From: an uncultured Saprospirales bacterium
GTDB lineage: Bacteria; Bacteroidota; Bacteroidia; Chitinophagales; Saprospiraceae
Length of the DNA: 46,110 bases
Reading direction: 5' to 3'
Assembly (NCBI GenBank): GCA_937864265.1
Contig: CALMIR010000096.1
Coordinates: forward strand, 1 to 46,110
Shown here: positions 8,286-16,432 of the stretch, one piece after another
How positions within the stretch are numbered: position 1 is the first letter of the stretch
How the letters are laid out: each line of letters begins with the position of its first letter
The notes under the pieces: generated by a model
What the model was told of the DNA's origin: nothing
The model's database searches: none
The model's input: only the letters and a program-made list of their open reading frames with translations
Program-made: the position numbers and the translations under genes

Positions 8286-8293
8286 CAAAATTA
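8286..8293 (-). promoter_or_regulatory. Candidate -7 element of the thioredoxin gene
   Basis: The minus strand reads TAATTTTG inside GGGTAATTTTGTGC, nearly identical to GGGTAATTTTGCGC upstream of the rhodanese gene. It lies 63 bp before ATG 8,222 and exactly 22 bp from the palindrome at 8,316. Confidence 0.65.
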
Positions 8294-8315
8294 CCCTTAT
8301 GGCTCGGGTTGGTCA

Positions 8316-8329
8316 GTGACTTGGGTCAC
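8316..8329. promoter_or_regulatory. CRP-type palindrome upstream of thioredoxin
   Basis: GTGACTTGGGTCAC has perfect 5-bp arms. Measured from the -7 element its centre lies near -40 of the inferred start, a class II activator position. Arms and spacing match the site at 13,106. Confidence 0.7.
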
Positions 8330-8372
8330 ATTCCGCAGGAGCTGAAAAAGTATGTCTTGAAAACAATAAAGC

Positions 8373-9404
8373 CTAATAACTGGTTTCGTCCAATTCCACC
8401 TTGCCGGCAAATGTTTTATATACAAAAATAGTATAGGCCGCAACAAGGGGGCCACCGATGGCCGCGATGGTCAACATGATGCCCAGTGATTTGTCAGAAG
8501 ACGCAGCATTGTAAATAGTGATGTGATGGGCTTCTGCTATTGTGGAGCGCAGCAGCACCGGATACAATTCCACCGCTACCAGTAAAAGCAGAAAACTCAC
8601 CGTGAGCGAGCTAAAAACAAAAGCAAGCCGGTATTGCTTTTTATTGGCCAAACGCGGTATGTTGGCAATGCTCAAAAAAGCCAGTAAGGGCAGTACAAAA
8701 AGCAGGGGCTGGCCTTTAAAATCATCAGAAAGATGAGGGATGTAAATCAAGGTATAAAGCGTAACAATACTAAAACTGACAATGAAAAAAATAATGCTAT
8801 GCCTAAGCAGTATGCTCAACTTGGCATACAAGCGCCCCTCTGTTTTGAGGAGAAGGTAAATGGCGCCGTGCATCATAAAAAGAGACAGTGTAGTGATACC
8901 AACTAGAATGGCATACGGATTGAGAAATGAAAGCCAGTTGTTTTGGATTTCCCCATCTGCACCAATGGCAAAGCCTTGCAATACATTGCCCAATACAACT
9001 CCCAGCAATACAGCTAGCATAATACTCGACACGGAATAGCTGACATCCCACAATTGCCGCCACCAAGCCATAGGCTCTTTACTCCTGAATTCAATGGAAA
9101 TGGCTCGGAATATCAAAGCAGCCAGAAATAACATAAAAGGGATATACATGGCGGAAAATAAAGTGGCATACACGACCGGAAAGCCGGCAAATAATGCGCC
9201 ACCTCCAATGACCAACCATACTTCATTGCCGTCCCAAACCGGGCCTACCGCATTCAAGGCAATCCGGCGACTGTTCTCCTTTCGGAAAAATAAATGCCAG
9301 GCACCAGCTCCCAGATCGAAGCCATCCAAAATGGCATAGCCGGAAAAAAGCGCACCCACAACCAAAAACCACCAAGTGGGATAATCAATGCCAAGTAATG
9401 TCAT
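8373..9404 (-). CDS. cydB: Cytochrome bd quinol oxidase subunit II
   Basis: A 343-residue membrane protein, normal length for CydB, with nine or so hydrophobic segments. The N-terminus has the family signature GYAILDGFDLGAG, followed by GPVWDGNEVWLVIGGGALFAGF. CydB scaffolds the heme-bearing CydA and carries an oxygen path. Unusually, cydA is not adjacent in the same transcript: a plus-strand gene at 9,513-10,949 lies between them. The interval upstream has no obvious -7 element. bd oxidases resist sulfide inhibition, which suits the surrounding sulfur genes. Confidence 0.95.
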   Translation of the reverse strand: MTLLGIDYPTWWFLVVGALFSGYAILDGFDLGAGAWHLFFRKENSRRIALNAVGPVWDGNEVWLVIGGGALFAGFPVVYATLFSAMYIPFMLFLAALIFRAISIEFRSKEPMAWWRQLWDVSYSVSSIMLAVLLGVVLGNVLQGFAIGADGEIQNNWLSFLNPYAILVGITTLSLFMMHGAIYLLLKTEGRLYAKLSILLRHSIIFFIVSFSIVTLYTLIYIPHLSDDFKGQPLLFVLPLLAFLSIANIPRLANKKQYRLAFVFSSLTVSFLLLLVAVELYPVLLRSTIAEAHHITIYNAASSDKSLGIMLTIAAIGGPLVAAYTIFVYKTFAGKVELDETSY

Positions 9405-9433
9405 GATTTTTGTTTTTTAGCCTACTTTTATAG

Positions 9434-9509
9434 TTTTAGGGAACAATAATTTTTATTATCCCCTGAAACGATGTATTTTACCCTACTTTTAGGGAGTAAT
9501 AATTTTTAT
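9434..9509. promoter_or_regulatory. Direct-repeat pair in the leader of the ATPase gene
   Basis: TTTTAGGGAACAATAATTTT (9,434 on) and TTTTAGGGAGTAATAATTTT (9,487 on) are copies of a 23-bp element, matching at 21 of 23 positions, 53 bp apart. The second copy is preceded by CCCTA to form CCCTACTTTTAGGG, an inverted pair, and ends three bases before ATG 9,513. The first continues into TTATTATCCC, giving an imperfect palindrome with GGGAACAATAA. An operator for self-regulation or a recognition site of the encoded protein is possible. Confidence 0.55.
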
Positions 9510-9512
9510 CCG

Positions 9513-10949
9513 ATGAAAAATGTGCTCATAGGCCGCGAAAAAGAACAAGAAGTGCTGCGCAAAGCCCTTGAATCGCCCGAAGCAGAAATGGTATCTGTGA
9601 TTGGCCGACGACGCATTGGCAAAACCTTTCTGGTTAAAACAATTTACAGCGAACGCATCGTGTTTGAGCTCACTGGCACTAAAAATGCGCCTTTGTACGA
9701 ACAACTCCAAAATTTCACATATGCTTTGCAGTTGGCTTCTAAGAATACCTTGATCATTAAGCCCCCCGATAATTGGATGGAAGCTTTTTTTCTTTTGATC
9801 AACTATCTGAGTAAGCTGCCTGATGATCATAAAAAGGTGGTTTTCTTGGATGAATTGCCTTGGTTGTCCACGCACAAATCCGGTTTTTTGCGGGCTTTGA
9901 GCTTTTTCTGGAACAGTTGGGCGGTCAACCAAAATATTGTCGTGGTCATTTGTGGGTCAGTGGCTTCTTGGATGATACAGAAAGTAGTGAACGATACCGG
10001 TGGTTTACACAACCGGATTACCAAGCGGATTCATTTATTGCCATTCACCTTGGCTGAAACAGAACTTTATTTGCGAAGCCGAAACATCAGTCTGAACCGA
10101 TACCATATTCTCCAGCTCTATATGGCTATGGGAGGAATTCCCCACTACCTCAAAGAAATAGAACCGGGTAAAAGTGCCACACAAAATATCGAAGACATTT
10201 GTTTTGGGCAAACCGGACTTTTACGCGATGAGTTTTCTAATTTGTATGCTGCACTATTCGACCAATCAGATACACACGTTGGCATCATCCGCGCTTTGGC
10301 ACAAAAGCGTATAGGGATGAGCCGAAATGAGATCATCGGAATGGCCAATCTCAGCAATAGTGGTAGTATCACCAAAGCCCTCGAAGAATTACAGCAATCT
10401 GGCTTTATAGATTTCTACCAGCCCTTTGGTTCAAAAAAGAAAAATCAGTTGTATCGCCTGACCGATGAATACTCTCTTTTTTACCTGCAATTCATCGAAA
10501 AAAATATCAAAGAACGTGGGGAACTCTGGCAACGCCTGAGCCAAACCCCTGAGTATAAAATATGGTGCGGATACACATTTGAAACCATATGCCTCAAACA
10601 CTTGCCGCAAATCAAAAAAGCTTTGCAAATCGGAGCAGTCTATACCCTTGCCTCTACATTTAGAAGGAAGGGCTCTTCCACAGAAAAAGGCACTCAAATT
10701 GACTTAGTTTTAGATCGAAACGATCATATCATCCATATTTTTGAGATCAAGTTTCACAGCAAGGCTTTTGCAATTAGCCGCGAATATGCCTTGAACTTAA
10801 AACACAAACTCGAGGCTTTTGAGGCGGACACCAAAACGCGCAAGCACCTTTTTTTGACGATGATAGCCACTTTTGGCATACAGCCCAACGAACACAGTAT
10901 CGGGCTGGTCGATCAGGTACTCAGCCTGGATGATTTGTTTCAGCCCTGA
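9513..10949 (+). CDS. AAA-type ATPase with C-terminal DUF234/PD-(D/E)XK-like domain
   Basis: About 478 residues in the archaeal-type ATPase_2 family. Walker A is GRRRIGKT, Walker B is VVFLDELPWL; a winged-helix region (about 260-330, ALAQKRIGMSRNEIIGMANL) follows, then a C-terminal domain with GTQIDLVLDRNDHIIHIFEIKF (split here as GTQIDLVLDR and IFEIKF), which has the D...E-x-K spacing of PD-(D/E)XK nuclease folds. ATG 9,513 is chosen over 9,471, since family proteins begin near the IGREKE segment and the longer leader encodes the repeat element. The cellular role of this family is unknown; it is often scattered among accessory genes. It sits opposite-strand between cydB and cydA, ending 10 bp before the cydA stop, suggesting insertion. 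Confidence 0.85.
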   Translation: MKNVLIGREKEQEVLRKALESPEAEMVSVIGRRRIGKTFLVKTIYSERIVFELTGTKNAPLYEQLQNFTYALQLASKNTLIIKPPDNWMEAFFLLINYLSKLPDDHKKVVFLDELPWLSTHKSGFLRALSFFWNSWAVNQNIVVVICGSVASWMIQKVVNDTGGLHNRITKRIHLLPFTLAETELYLRSRNISLNRYHILQLYMAMGGIPHYLKEIEPGKSATQNIEDICFGQTGLLRDEFSNLYAALFDQSDTHVGIIRALAQKRIGMSRNEIIGMANLSNSGSITKALEELQQSGFIDFYQPFGSKKKNQLYRLTDEYSLFYLQFIEKNIKERGELWQRLSQTPEYKIWCGYTFETICLKHLPQIKKALQIGAVYTLASTFRRKGSSTEKGTQIDLVLDRNDHIIHIFEIKFHSKAFAISREYALNLKHKLEAFEADTKTRKHLFLTMIATFGIQPNEHSIGLVDQVLSLDDLFQP

Positions 10950-10959
10950 GCTTTTGCTC

Positions 10960-12348
10960 TTATTGCTTTGTCGGTTTATCAAACAAGCCGGCCATTTCCC
11001 GCTGATGCGGCCTTTCATCTTCTAGGGCAGCATCGTAAGGGCCATGCTGTATTTTCTTATTCAGCAAATACAAAAATAAGAAAAGGAGTAAGGTATAAAT
11101 CAGGGTGAACATAATGAGCGAGAACCATACCTGATTGGCTGTCACCGATTGGGACAGCGCATCGGAAGTGCGCAGCAGGCCATAAACGACCCAGGGCTGT
11201 CGCCCCATTTCGGCGGCGTACCAGCCCACCTGGTTGGCTATTTGGGGCAAAATAACTGCTAGTACAAATACCCAGAGTAGCCACTTGCGTTCAAACAGCT
11301 TACCCCGCCACCATTCAAAGCTCGCATACAGTGACAGCGCGATTAAAAATAGCCCAATGGCTACCATCAAGTGGTAAAACTGGAAAATGGCGTTGAGGGC
11401 ATTGGGGCGTTCATCCTCAGGGAAAGCGTTTAGCCCCGTAACTGGGGTTTCAAAATCCTGGTGTAGTAAAAAAGTAAGGCCACCCGGTATTTTCAAACCT
11501 TTTACCTCCTGCTTTTCTTTGTCCACCCAGCCCATGATGTACATATCGGCTACGGCCAAACTGTCGAAATGACCTTCCAGAGCCGCCAGTTTGGCGGGCT
11601 GATTGTGTGCTACGCCGTCCGCTGCTTTATGCCCGGTGAGGAGTTGGCTGAGGGAAAATACCGTGGCTACCACAAGCGCTATTTTGAAGGCTTTTTGCGA
11701 AAGCGCTACGTGGCGATTTTTTAATAAATAATAGGCATGCACACTCAATACCAGAAATGCCCCAGCCAGAAAAGCGCCTACCCACACGTGCAGCAGGCGA
11801 TCCACGCTGGATGGATTGAACACCATGGCCCAAAAATCGGTGATCTCGGCTCGGGCTTTCATGCCTTCGCCCACGATGTGAAACCCGGCAGGGGTTTGCT
11901 GCCAACTATTGGCCACTACGATCCAAATAGCCGAAAACATCGAACCCAGCCAAACGCCCAAGGTGGCTATAAAATGAACGCGCGGACTGACTCGGTTCCA
12001 GCCGAACAATAAGACGCCCAAAAAGCCGCTCTCCAACGCAAAAGCAAATATGCCCTCTGCGGCCAGGGCGCTGCCGAATACGTCGCCCACATAGCGCGAA
12101 TAAGTTGCCCAGTTGGTTCCAAATTCAAATTCCATGACAATACCCGTCGCTACCCCGATCCCGAACGTAAGGGCGAATATTTTTGTCCAAAAGCGGGTCA
12201 TGGTTTCATAAACCGGATCGCCGGTGCGGAGGTAAAGACCCTCCATGATGACCATGATCAGCCCTAAGCCAATACTGAGCGGTGGGTAAATGTAGTGGAA
12301 GGCTACGGTGAAGGCAAACTGGATGCGAGCTAGAATTTCAACGTCCAT
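10960..12348 (-). CDS. cydA: Cytochrome bd quinol oxidase subunit I
   Basis: A 462-residue CydA with nine-plus membrane segments. Visible motifs: [20 protein letters not shown] (first His heme ligand), [30 protein letters not shown] (conserved acidic residues of the proton/oxygen site), and [14 protein letters not shown] (GRQPW motif) near the C-terminus. Length points to the short Q-loop form common outside enterobacteria. It oxidises quinol and reduces oxygen without pumping. A TAACTTTG element precedes it at 12,377. No GTGA-N6-TCAC site is present upstream, so it may not share the regulation proposed for the sulfur genes. No CydX-like small ORF was found. Confidence 0.96.
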   Translation of the reverse strand: MDVEILARIQFAFTVAFHYIYPPLSIGLGLIMVIMEGLYLRTGDPVYETMTRFWTKIFALTFGIGVATGIVMEFEFGTNWATYSRYVGDVFGSALAAEGIFAFALESGFLGVLLFGWNRVSPRVHFIATLGVWLGSMFSAIWIVVANSWQQTPAGFHIVGEGMKARAEITDFWAMVFNPSSVDRLLHVWVGAFLAGAFLVLSVHAYYLLKNRHVALSQKAFKIALVVATVFSLSQLLTGHKAADGVAHNQPAKLAALEGHFDSLAVADMYIMGWVDKEKQEVKGLKIPGGLTFLLHQDFETPVTGLNAFPEDERPNALNAIFQFYHLMVAIGLFLIALSLYASFEWWRGKLFERKWLLWVFVLAVILPQIANQVGWYAAEMGRQPWVVYGLLRTSDALSQSVTANQVWFSLIMFTLIYTLLLFLFLYLLNKKIQHGPYDAALEDERPHQREMAGLFDKPTKQ

Positions 12349-12376
12349 TTGGGATGCTATTTTGCTGGTCTAATAT

Positions 12377-12384
12377 CAAAGTTA
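12377..12384 (-). promoter_or_regulatory. Candidate -7 element of cydA
   Basis: The minus strand reads TAACTTTG, an exact match to TAnnTTTG, 28 bp upstream of the cydA ATG. No matching -33 TTG was seen. The rest of 12,385-12,659 shows no gene, repeat or clear hairpin. Confidence 0.45.
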
Positions 12385-12659
12385 AAACACAATTGACACG
12401 TTTCTGGATGATCATTTTTTGGTAAAAGTTGCCGGGCAAAAGGAAATTTCTATGGAGGAACGTATCAGCGCATTTACGGTCAGCAACGTGTAGGTTTTAG
12501 AATTTTCTGCACCACAGCATTTTTAAAATCGAAATTTCATGCCCGACTGAACTCGCAAAAAACGCGGAGAAGGCGGGGGTGTTCGTTAATCTGAAATTCG
12601 CACTGAACCGATTTATGATGTGCGATGTACGATTTTGGGGGCGGAAGCCACACCCTCCT

Positions 12660-13046
12660 TTATCGATTCGTCCAAGCCGTATAGCCCCCTTGTAAATTAA
12701 ACAAGTTCTCAAAACCCTGCTTGGCCATTAGGCTACAAGCCCTGGCACTGCGGTTGCCACTTCGGCAATATACTAAATAAGTCTTTCCCTTGTCGAGTGC
12801 TGCGATTTTTTGATTGAAATTTGGATCGAATACATTGATTTCTTTGGCCCCTTTGATTTTGCCCTGAGTGGTTTCCTGTGGGGTGCGTACATCCAGGACA
12901 ACTACGTTGTTGCCTTTCATCATTTTGGTAAACTCCGTGACATCAATGTTTTGGTAAGCGCCACTGGCTGCGGATTGTGCTTTCATCAAAAAAGGCACGG
13001 CAATTAACAATACGACTGCAATAATGATAATGGTGGTCATTTTCAT
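12660..13046 (-). CDS. Membrane-anchored or exported rhodanese-like protein
   Basis: 128 residues: an N-terminal hydrophobic segment (TTIIIIAVVLLIAVPFLMKA) acting as signal or anchor, then one rhodanese domain (about 31-128). The active-site loop YCRSGNRSA holds catalytic Cys at about 94, and LDVRTPQET is the conserved early motif. Rhodaneses move sulfane sulfur between thiosulfate, persulfides and acceptors; this one would act in the periplasm. It stands alone on the minus strand at the island's right edge, preceded by a TAATTTTG element and a GTGA-N6-TCAC palindrome. Confidence 0.93.
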   Translation of the reverse strand: MKMTTIIIIAVVLLIAVPFLMKAQSAASGAYQNIDVTEFTKMMKGNNVVVLDVRTPQETTQGKIKGAKEINVFDPNFNQKIAALDKGKTYLVYCRSGNRSARACSLMAKQGFENLFNLQGGYTAWTNR

Positions 13047-13075
13047 GTGTTAAATCCTTGGAATAAATGTTGGCG

Positions 13076-13083
13076 CAAAATTA
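13076..13083 (-). promoter_or_regulatory. Candidate -7 element of the rhodanese gene
   Basis: The minus strand reads TAATTTTG within GGGTAATTTTGCGC, 29 bp before the ATG. It is 22 bp from the palindrome at 13,106, the same spacing as at the thioredoxin promoter. Confidence 0.65.
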
Positions 13084-13105
13084 CCCACCTACCGGATTTG
13101 ATTGT

Positions 13106-13119
13106 GTGATGGGGATCAC
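13106..13119. promoter_or_regulatory. CRP-type palindrome upstream of the rhodanese gene
   Basis: GTGATGGGGATCAC has perfect 5-bp arms and is flanked as TGTGTGAT...ATCACG, close to the E. coli CRP consensus TGTGA-N6-TCACA. It is the third such site in the sulfur island. Confidence 0.7.
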
Positions 13120-13257
13120 GAAGGGGACGTAAACAATGGCATGCTTGAATTTTCCATATTTAAAATCTATTGAGCCATCTTTTATCTTTTAGAAATAGCT
13201 TATAGGCTGAGGTATTCTGACCTGGTCTTTACTTTGACACGGCGGATGGAATAACAC

Positions 13258-13288
13258 TTGATCGGCTGCCTTTAAAATAGTACCTTTG
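13258..13288 (+). promoter_or_regulatory. Candidate Bacteroidota promoter for the isoaspartyl peptidase gene
   Basis: TTG at 13,258-13,260 is followed after 20 bp by TACCTTTG at 13,281-13,288, matching the TTG / TAnnTTTG layout. Transcription from it would give a leader of roughly 145 nt before ATG 13,437. The remainder of 13,120-13,436 shows nothing else recognisable. Confidence 0.6.
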
Positions 13289-13436
13289 TACAAGATATTG
13301 AAAACTTAGAAAACCTGTATAGGTAAAGTTTTAACCAATTTGTCCATTCGCTCAGAATAGCTGGGGCGAAGCATAGGATTATAATCCATTGGTATTGAAT
13401 GGAGTTTACATTTGCTAGCATTTTACACCATTGCTT

Positions 13437-14468
13437 ATGAGAACAGGTATTAGTTTAGTGTTGCTATCTTTAATCATGTCTTGCACGCCAAAACAGGCAA
13501 TAGACAAGCCAGTATCAAATGGCACATCAGCAGCCGAATACGCCATCGCCATACACGGAGGCGCGGGCACCATTTTGAAAGAAAATATGACACCTGAAGC
13601 GGAAGCTGCTTACCGTCAAACCTTGGAAGCTGCTCTGGCAGTCGGTGAAAATATTCTCAAAAATGGCGGGAGTAGCTTGGACGCTGTGGAGCAAACCATT
13701 GTTTTTTTGGAAGAATCGCCGCTATTCAATGCGGGTAGGGGCGCTGTTTTTACCCATGAGGGGAAAAATGAGTTGGATGCGTCGATTATGTCTGGAGCAG
13801 ATAAAAATGCCGGGGCAGTCGGCGGGGTAACCATAGTGAAAAACCCGATCAGGGCTGCCAGGGCAGTGATGGAAAAATCGCCCCATGTTTTTTTGACGGG
13901 GCGCGGTGCGGAGCAATTCGCCATAGAACAGGGCTTGGACACCGTGCCGAATACCTATTTCTTTACCCAGGATAGATGGGAATCCCTGCAATCTATTTTG
14001 GAAGCGGAAAACAAACAAAGTGGCTTTTTAATAAACGCCAACCCAGACACTAAATTTGGTACGGTAGGTTGTGTCGCTTTGGACAAAAATGGGCAATTGG
14101 CTGCCGGGACTTCGACAGGTGGGATGACCAACAAGCGCTACAACCGCATCGGCGATGCCCCGATCATAGGGGCGGGTACTTATGCAGACAATGCTACATG
14201 CGCCGTTTCTTGTACAGGGCATGGTGAGTATTTCATTCGTTATGCCGTAGCATACGATGTTTCTGCTCAAATGAAATATGCGGGAAAAACGCTCTTGGAA
14301 GCAGGCAATTATACCATTAACGAGCAATTGAAAGCGGCTGGTGGCGAGGGCGGACTCATAGCAGTAGATCATAAAGGTAATATTGCGATGCCTTTCAATT
14401 CGGAAGGAATGTACCGCGCTTATGCCAAACCCAATGAGCGCTACATCGGCATTTATAAAGAGGATTAA
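13437..14468 (+). CDS. Isoaspartyl peptidase/L-asparaginase (Ntn hydrolase), lipoprotein
   Basis: About 343 residues. The N-terminus MRTGISLVLLSLIMSCTPKQ is a lipoprotein signal with lipid Cys near 16. IAIHGGAGTI is the family start. The conserved nucleophile region reads TKFGTVGCVALDKNGQLAAG, the Thr of GTVG being the autoprocessing nucleophile, followed by STGGMTNKRYNRIGDAPIIG. The enzyme removes isoaspartyl residues from peptides or hydrolyses asparagine, and matures by self-cleavage into two subunits. ATG 13,437 is used; the frame extends six bases to a TTG. A clear promoter lies upstream. Nearby genes do not extend its role. Confidence 0.94.
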   Translation: MRTGISLVLLSLIMSCTPKQAIDKPVSNGTSAAEYAIAIHGGAGTILKENMTPEAEAAYRQTLEAALAVGENILKNGGSSLDAVEQTIVFLEESPLFNAGRGAVFTHEGKNELDASIMSGADKNAGAVGGVTIVKNPIRAARAVMEKSPHVFLTGRGAEQFAIEQGLDTVPNTYFFTQDRWESLQSILEAENKQSGFLINANPDTKFGTVGCVALDKNGQLAAGTSTGGMTNKRYNRIGDAPIIGAGTYADNATCAVSCTGHGEYFIRYAVAYDVSAQMKYAGKTLLEAGNYTINEQLKAAGGEGGLIAVDHKGNIAMPFNSEGMYRAYAKPNERYIGIYKED

Positions 14469-14663
14469 GCGCCTTTCAAAAAGCCAAAAAGCTGGTTCAT
14501 TGATCTTCCCAACAAGTACTCCGAAAAAAAATACACTTTTCAAAAACCGACTGCATCCTGTCACTCGTATATGGTTTTGACGATTCTATAAAGTTCCCTC
14601 TAACTTGTTAGATCGTCCATACATTCGGATTCATTTATATTCTTAACCAAACTCATTCTTATC

Positions 14664-16385
14664 ATGAAAGCAAACGCTTGCCTTCGTGCAGTGGCTCTAT
14701 TGTGCCTGCTTTTAGGCTTTGGTCAGGGCTTCGCTTCCAGTCACCGGGAAGCACCGCTCATCGCCAACGACCCTTTGGCAGACAATACCGACTTGTACGC
14801 TTTTCGCAGTCCGGACAACCCGAACACCATTACCATTATTGCCAATTACATTCCGGCAGAACTGCCTTTTGGCGGCCCGAATTACTATACCTTTGGCGAA
14901 AACATTCGCTATGAAATCCACATCGACAACGACGCTACTATCCCCGGTGACGAGATCATCTATCGCTTCACATTTAGCAGCATCAATGAAGACCCCACTA
15001 CCTTTTTTAACATCCGCTTGGGGCTGCAAAACCTGAAAACAACTTACACCATGGAGCGCAGTGTGGATGGTGGACAGACTTTTCAAGTAGTATTATCTGA
15101 CGGTATCGTACCTCCACCCAATATCGGCCCGCGTTCGATAGAAGGGCCAGTGGGTTTGAATACCGATTACGAATCGCTGATTGCAGCGGCCATTTTGAGC
15201 AGCAGTTCGGGCGAAACGGTTTTCTGTGGCCCGGTTGACGATCCATTTTATGTGGACTTGGGTGGTATTTTTGACTTGGGCAACGCACCTCGCCAAAACG
15301 GCCCGGCTCGCGATGGATTGGGTCGCTATAACGTTCATACCATTGCCATTCAAATTCCGATTGCTACCTTGCTGAAGAGCGGTGCTCCTGCTACACCAGA
15401 GAACATCCTCGATGGCAATTACGTGATTGGTGTGTGGGCATCAGCCAGCAGAAAGGCCATGCGCACCCTGAATGACGATGGCAGCGCACCGGATGAGGAT
15501 GGCGATTGGGTACAGGTATCCCGTTTGGGTATGCCATTGACCAATGAAGCTGTCATTCCGATCGGTTACAAAGATTATTGGAACTCGTTGACGCCTTATG
15601 ATGAACTGGGCGATCTCATCCTCGATCCTTTCTTTTACAATCCCGAATTGGCCCTTTATATGGATGACGATCAGTTTGGAGGCGCAGTACCCGCTTTCAG
15701 CCCTTTGCGCATCCAGCGCAATTCCTTACAAGCCTTCGATTTTGGCAATGGTCAGGATGGTTTGTATGTCCTGAAAGGCTCTCCAGCAGTGGCAGGAACA
15801 GCACTGGACGATGCCATCTTTGGTACTTTATTACTGCCTGGCCCCGGCATGCCTCGTTCAGTCGATTTGTGGCCGGCCTTCCATACAGGCGTACCTAATT
15901 TTCCACCTTATCAGTTGGCAACCGGTAAAAATGGCAACCCCTTGGCTGCAGGCAAGCCTTTTGTCAACAACTTCTTACCCAATGGCGGCGATATGCTGCG
16001 TTTGAACATGGCCGTTCCAGCTACCGATAGAAACGATCCCAATTTCTCACCACTCGGTTTGGTACAAGCTGCTGTATTGGGCTTGACGGATCCAACTTAC
16101 GCCTCTAGTGCCGATCTGGAATTCATTCCCAATATGGATGGCTTTCCAAATGGTCGCCGCTTGGAAGACGATGTCACCCGCATTGAATTGCAAGCAGTGG
16201 CAGGAGTAGTTTTGGCTGCTGTTGGCTTGTGGTACGACGATTATACCGCAGGTGATGCCAATCCGGTGACCCAGGATCTGCTTGACGTACTGACATATTC
16301 CACTGGAGTTGAAGCCAATGACAAAGCATTTTTGGGACAATTTCCCTATTTGGCGGCACCCTGGCGTGGCACTTATGAAAACTAA
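14664..16385 (+). CDS. DUF4331 domain secreted protein, copy 1
   Basis: 573 residues: signal peptide (about 1-25, ending GQGFASSHREAP) and a single long DUF4331 domain. The mature N-terminus SSHREAPLIANDPLADNTDL is the family hallmark. Acidic, Asn-rich loops and repeated NGGDMLRLN and DDVTRIELQA motifs follow. The function of DUF4331 is unknown. It has no T9SS C-terminal domain, unlike its tandem paralogue, so it would remain periplasmic or need another export route. The next gene's ATG is 47 bp downstream. Confidence 0.9.
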   Translation: MKANACLRAVALLCLLLGFGQGFASSHREAPLIANDPLADNTDLYAFRSPDNPNTITIIANYIPAELPFGGPNYYTFGENIRYEIHIDNDATIPGDEIIYRFTFSSINEDPTTFFNIRLGLQNLKTTYTMERSVDGGQTFQVVLSDGIVPPPNIGPRSIEGPVGLNTDYESLIAAAILSSSSGETVFCGPVDDPFYVDLGGIFDLGNAPRQNGPARDGLGRYNVHTIAIQIPIATLLKSGAPATPENILDGNYVIGVWASASRKAMRTLNDDGSAPDEDGDWVQVSRLGMPLTNEAVIPIGYKDYWNSLTPYDELGDLILDPFFYNPELALYMDDDQFGGAVPAFSPLRIQRNSLQAFDFGNGQDGLYVLKGSPAVAGTALDDAIFGTLLLPGPGMPRSVDLWPAFHTGVPNFPPYQLATGKNGNPLAAGKPFVNNFLPNGGDMLRLNMAVPATDRNDPNFSPLGLVQAAVLGLTDPTYASSADLEFIPNMDGFPNGRRLEDDVTRIELQAVAGVVLAAVGLWYDDYTAGDANPVTQDLLDVLTYSTGVEANDKAFLGQFPYLAAPWRGTYEN

Positions 16386-16432
16386 TCAGTTGATTTCTTG
16401 TGAAAACCTTTCCTATTCAAAAAACGATAACA

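Noticed and set aside
12407-12420. Possible fourth CRP-type site upstream of cydA
   Set aside because: The sequence holds ATGATCAT, not GTGA-N6-TCAC, and its centre does not match the spacing of the other two promoters.
12497-12712. Minus-strand 71-codon ORF between cydA and rhodanese
   Set aside because: It overlaps the rhodanese 3' end, has no recognisable motif and no plausible start context.
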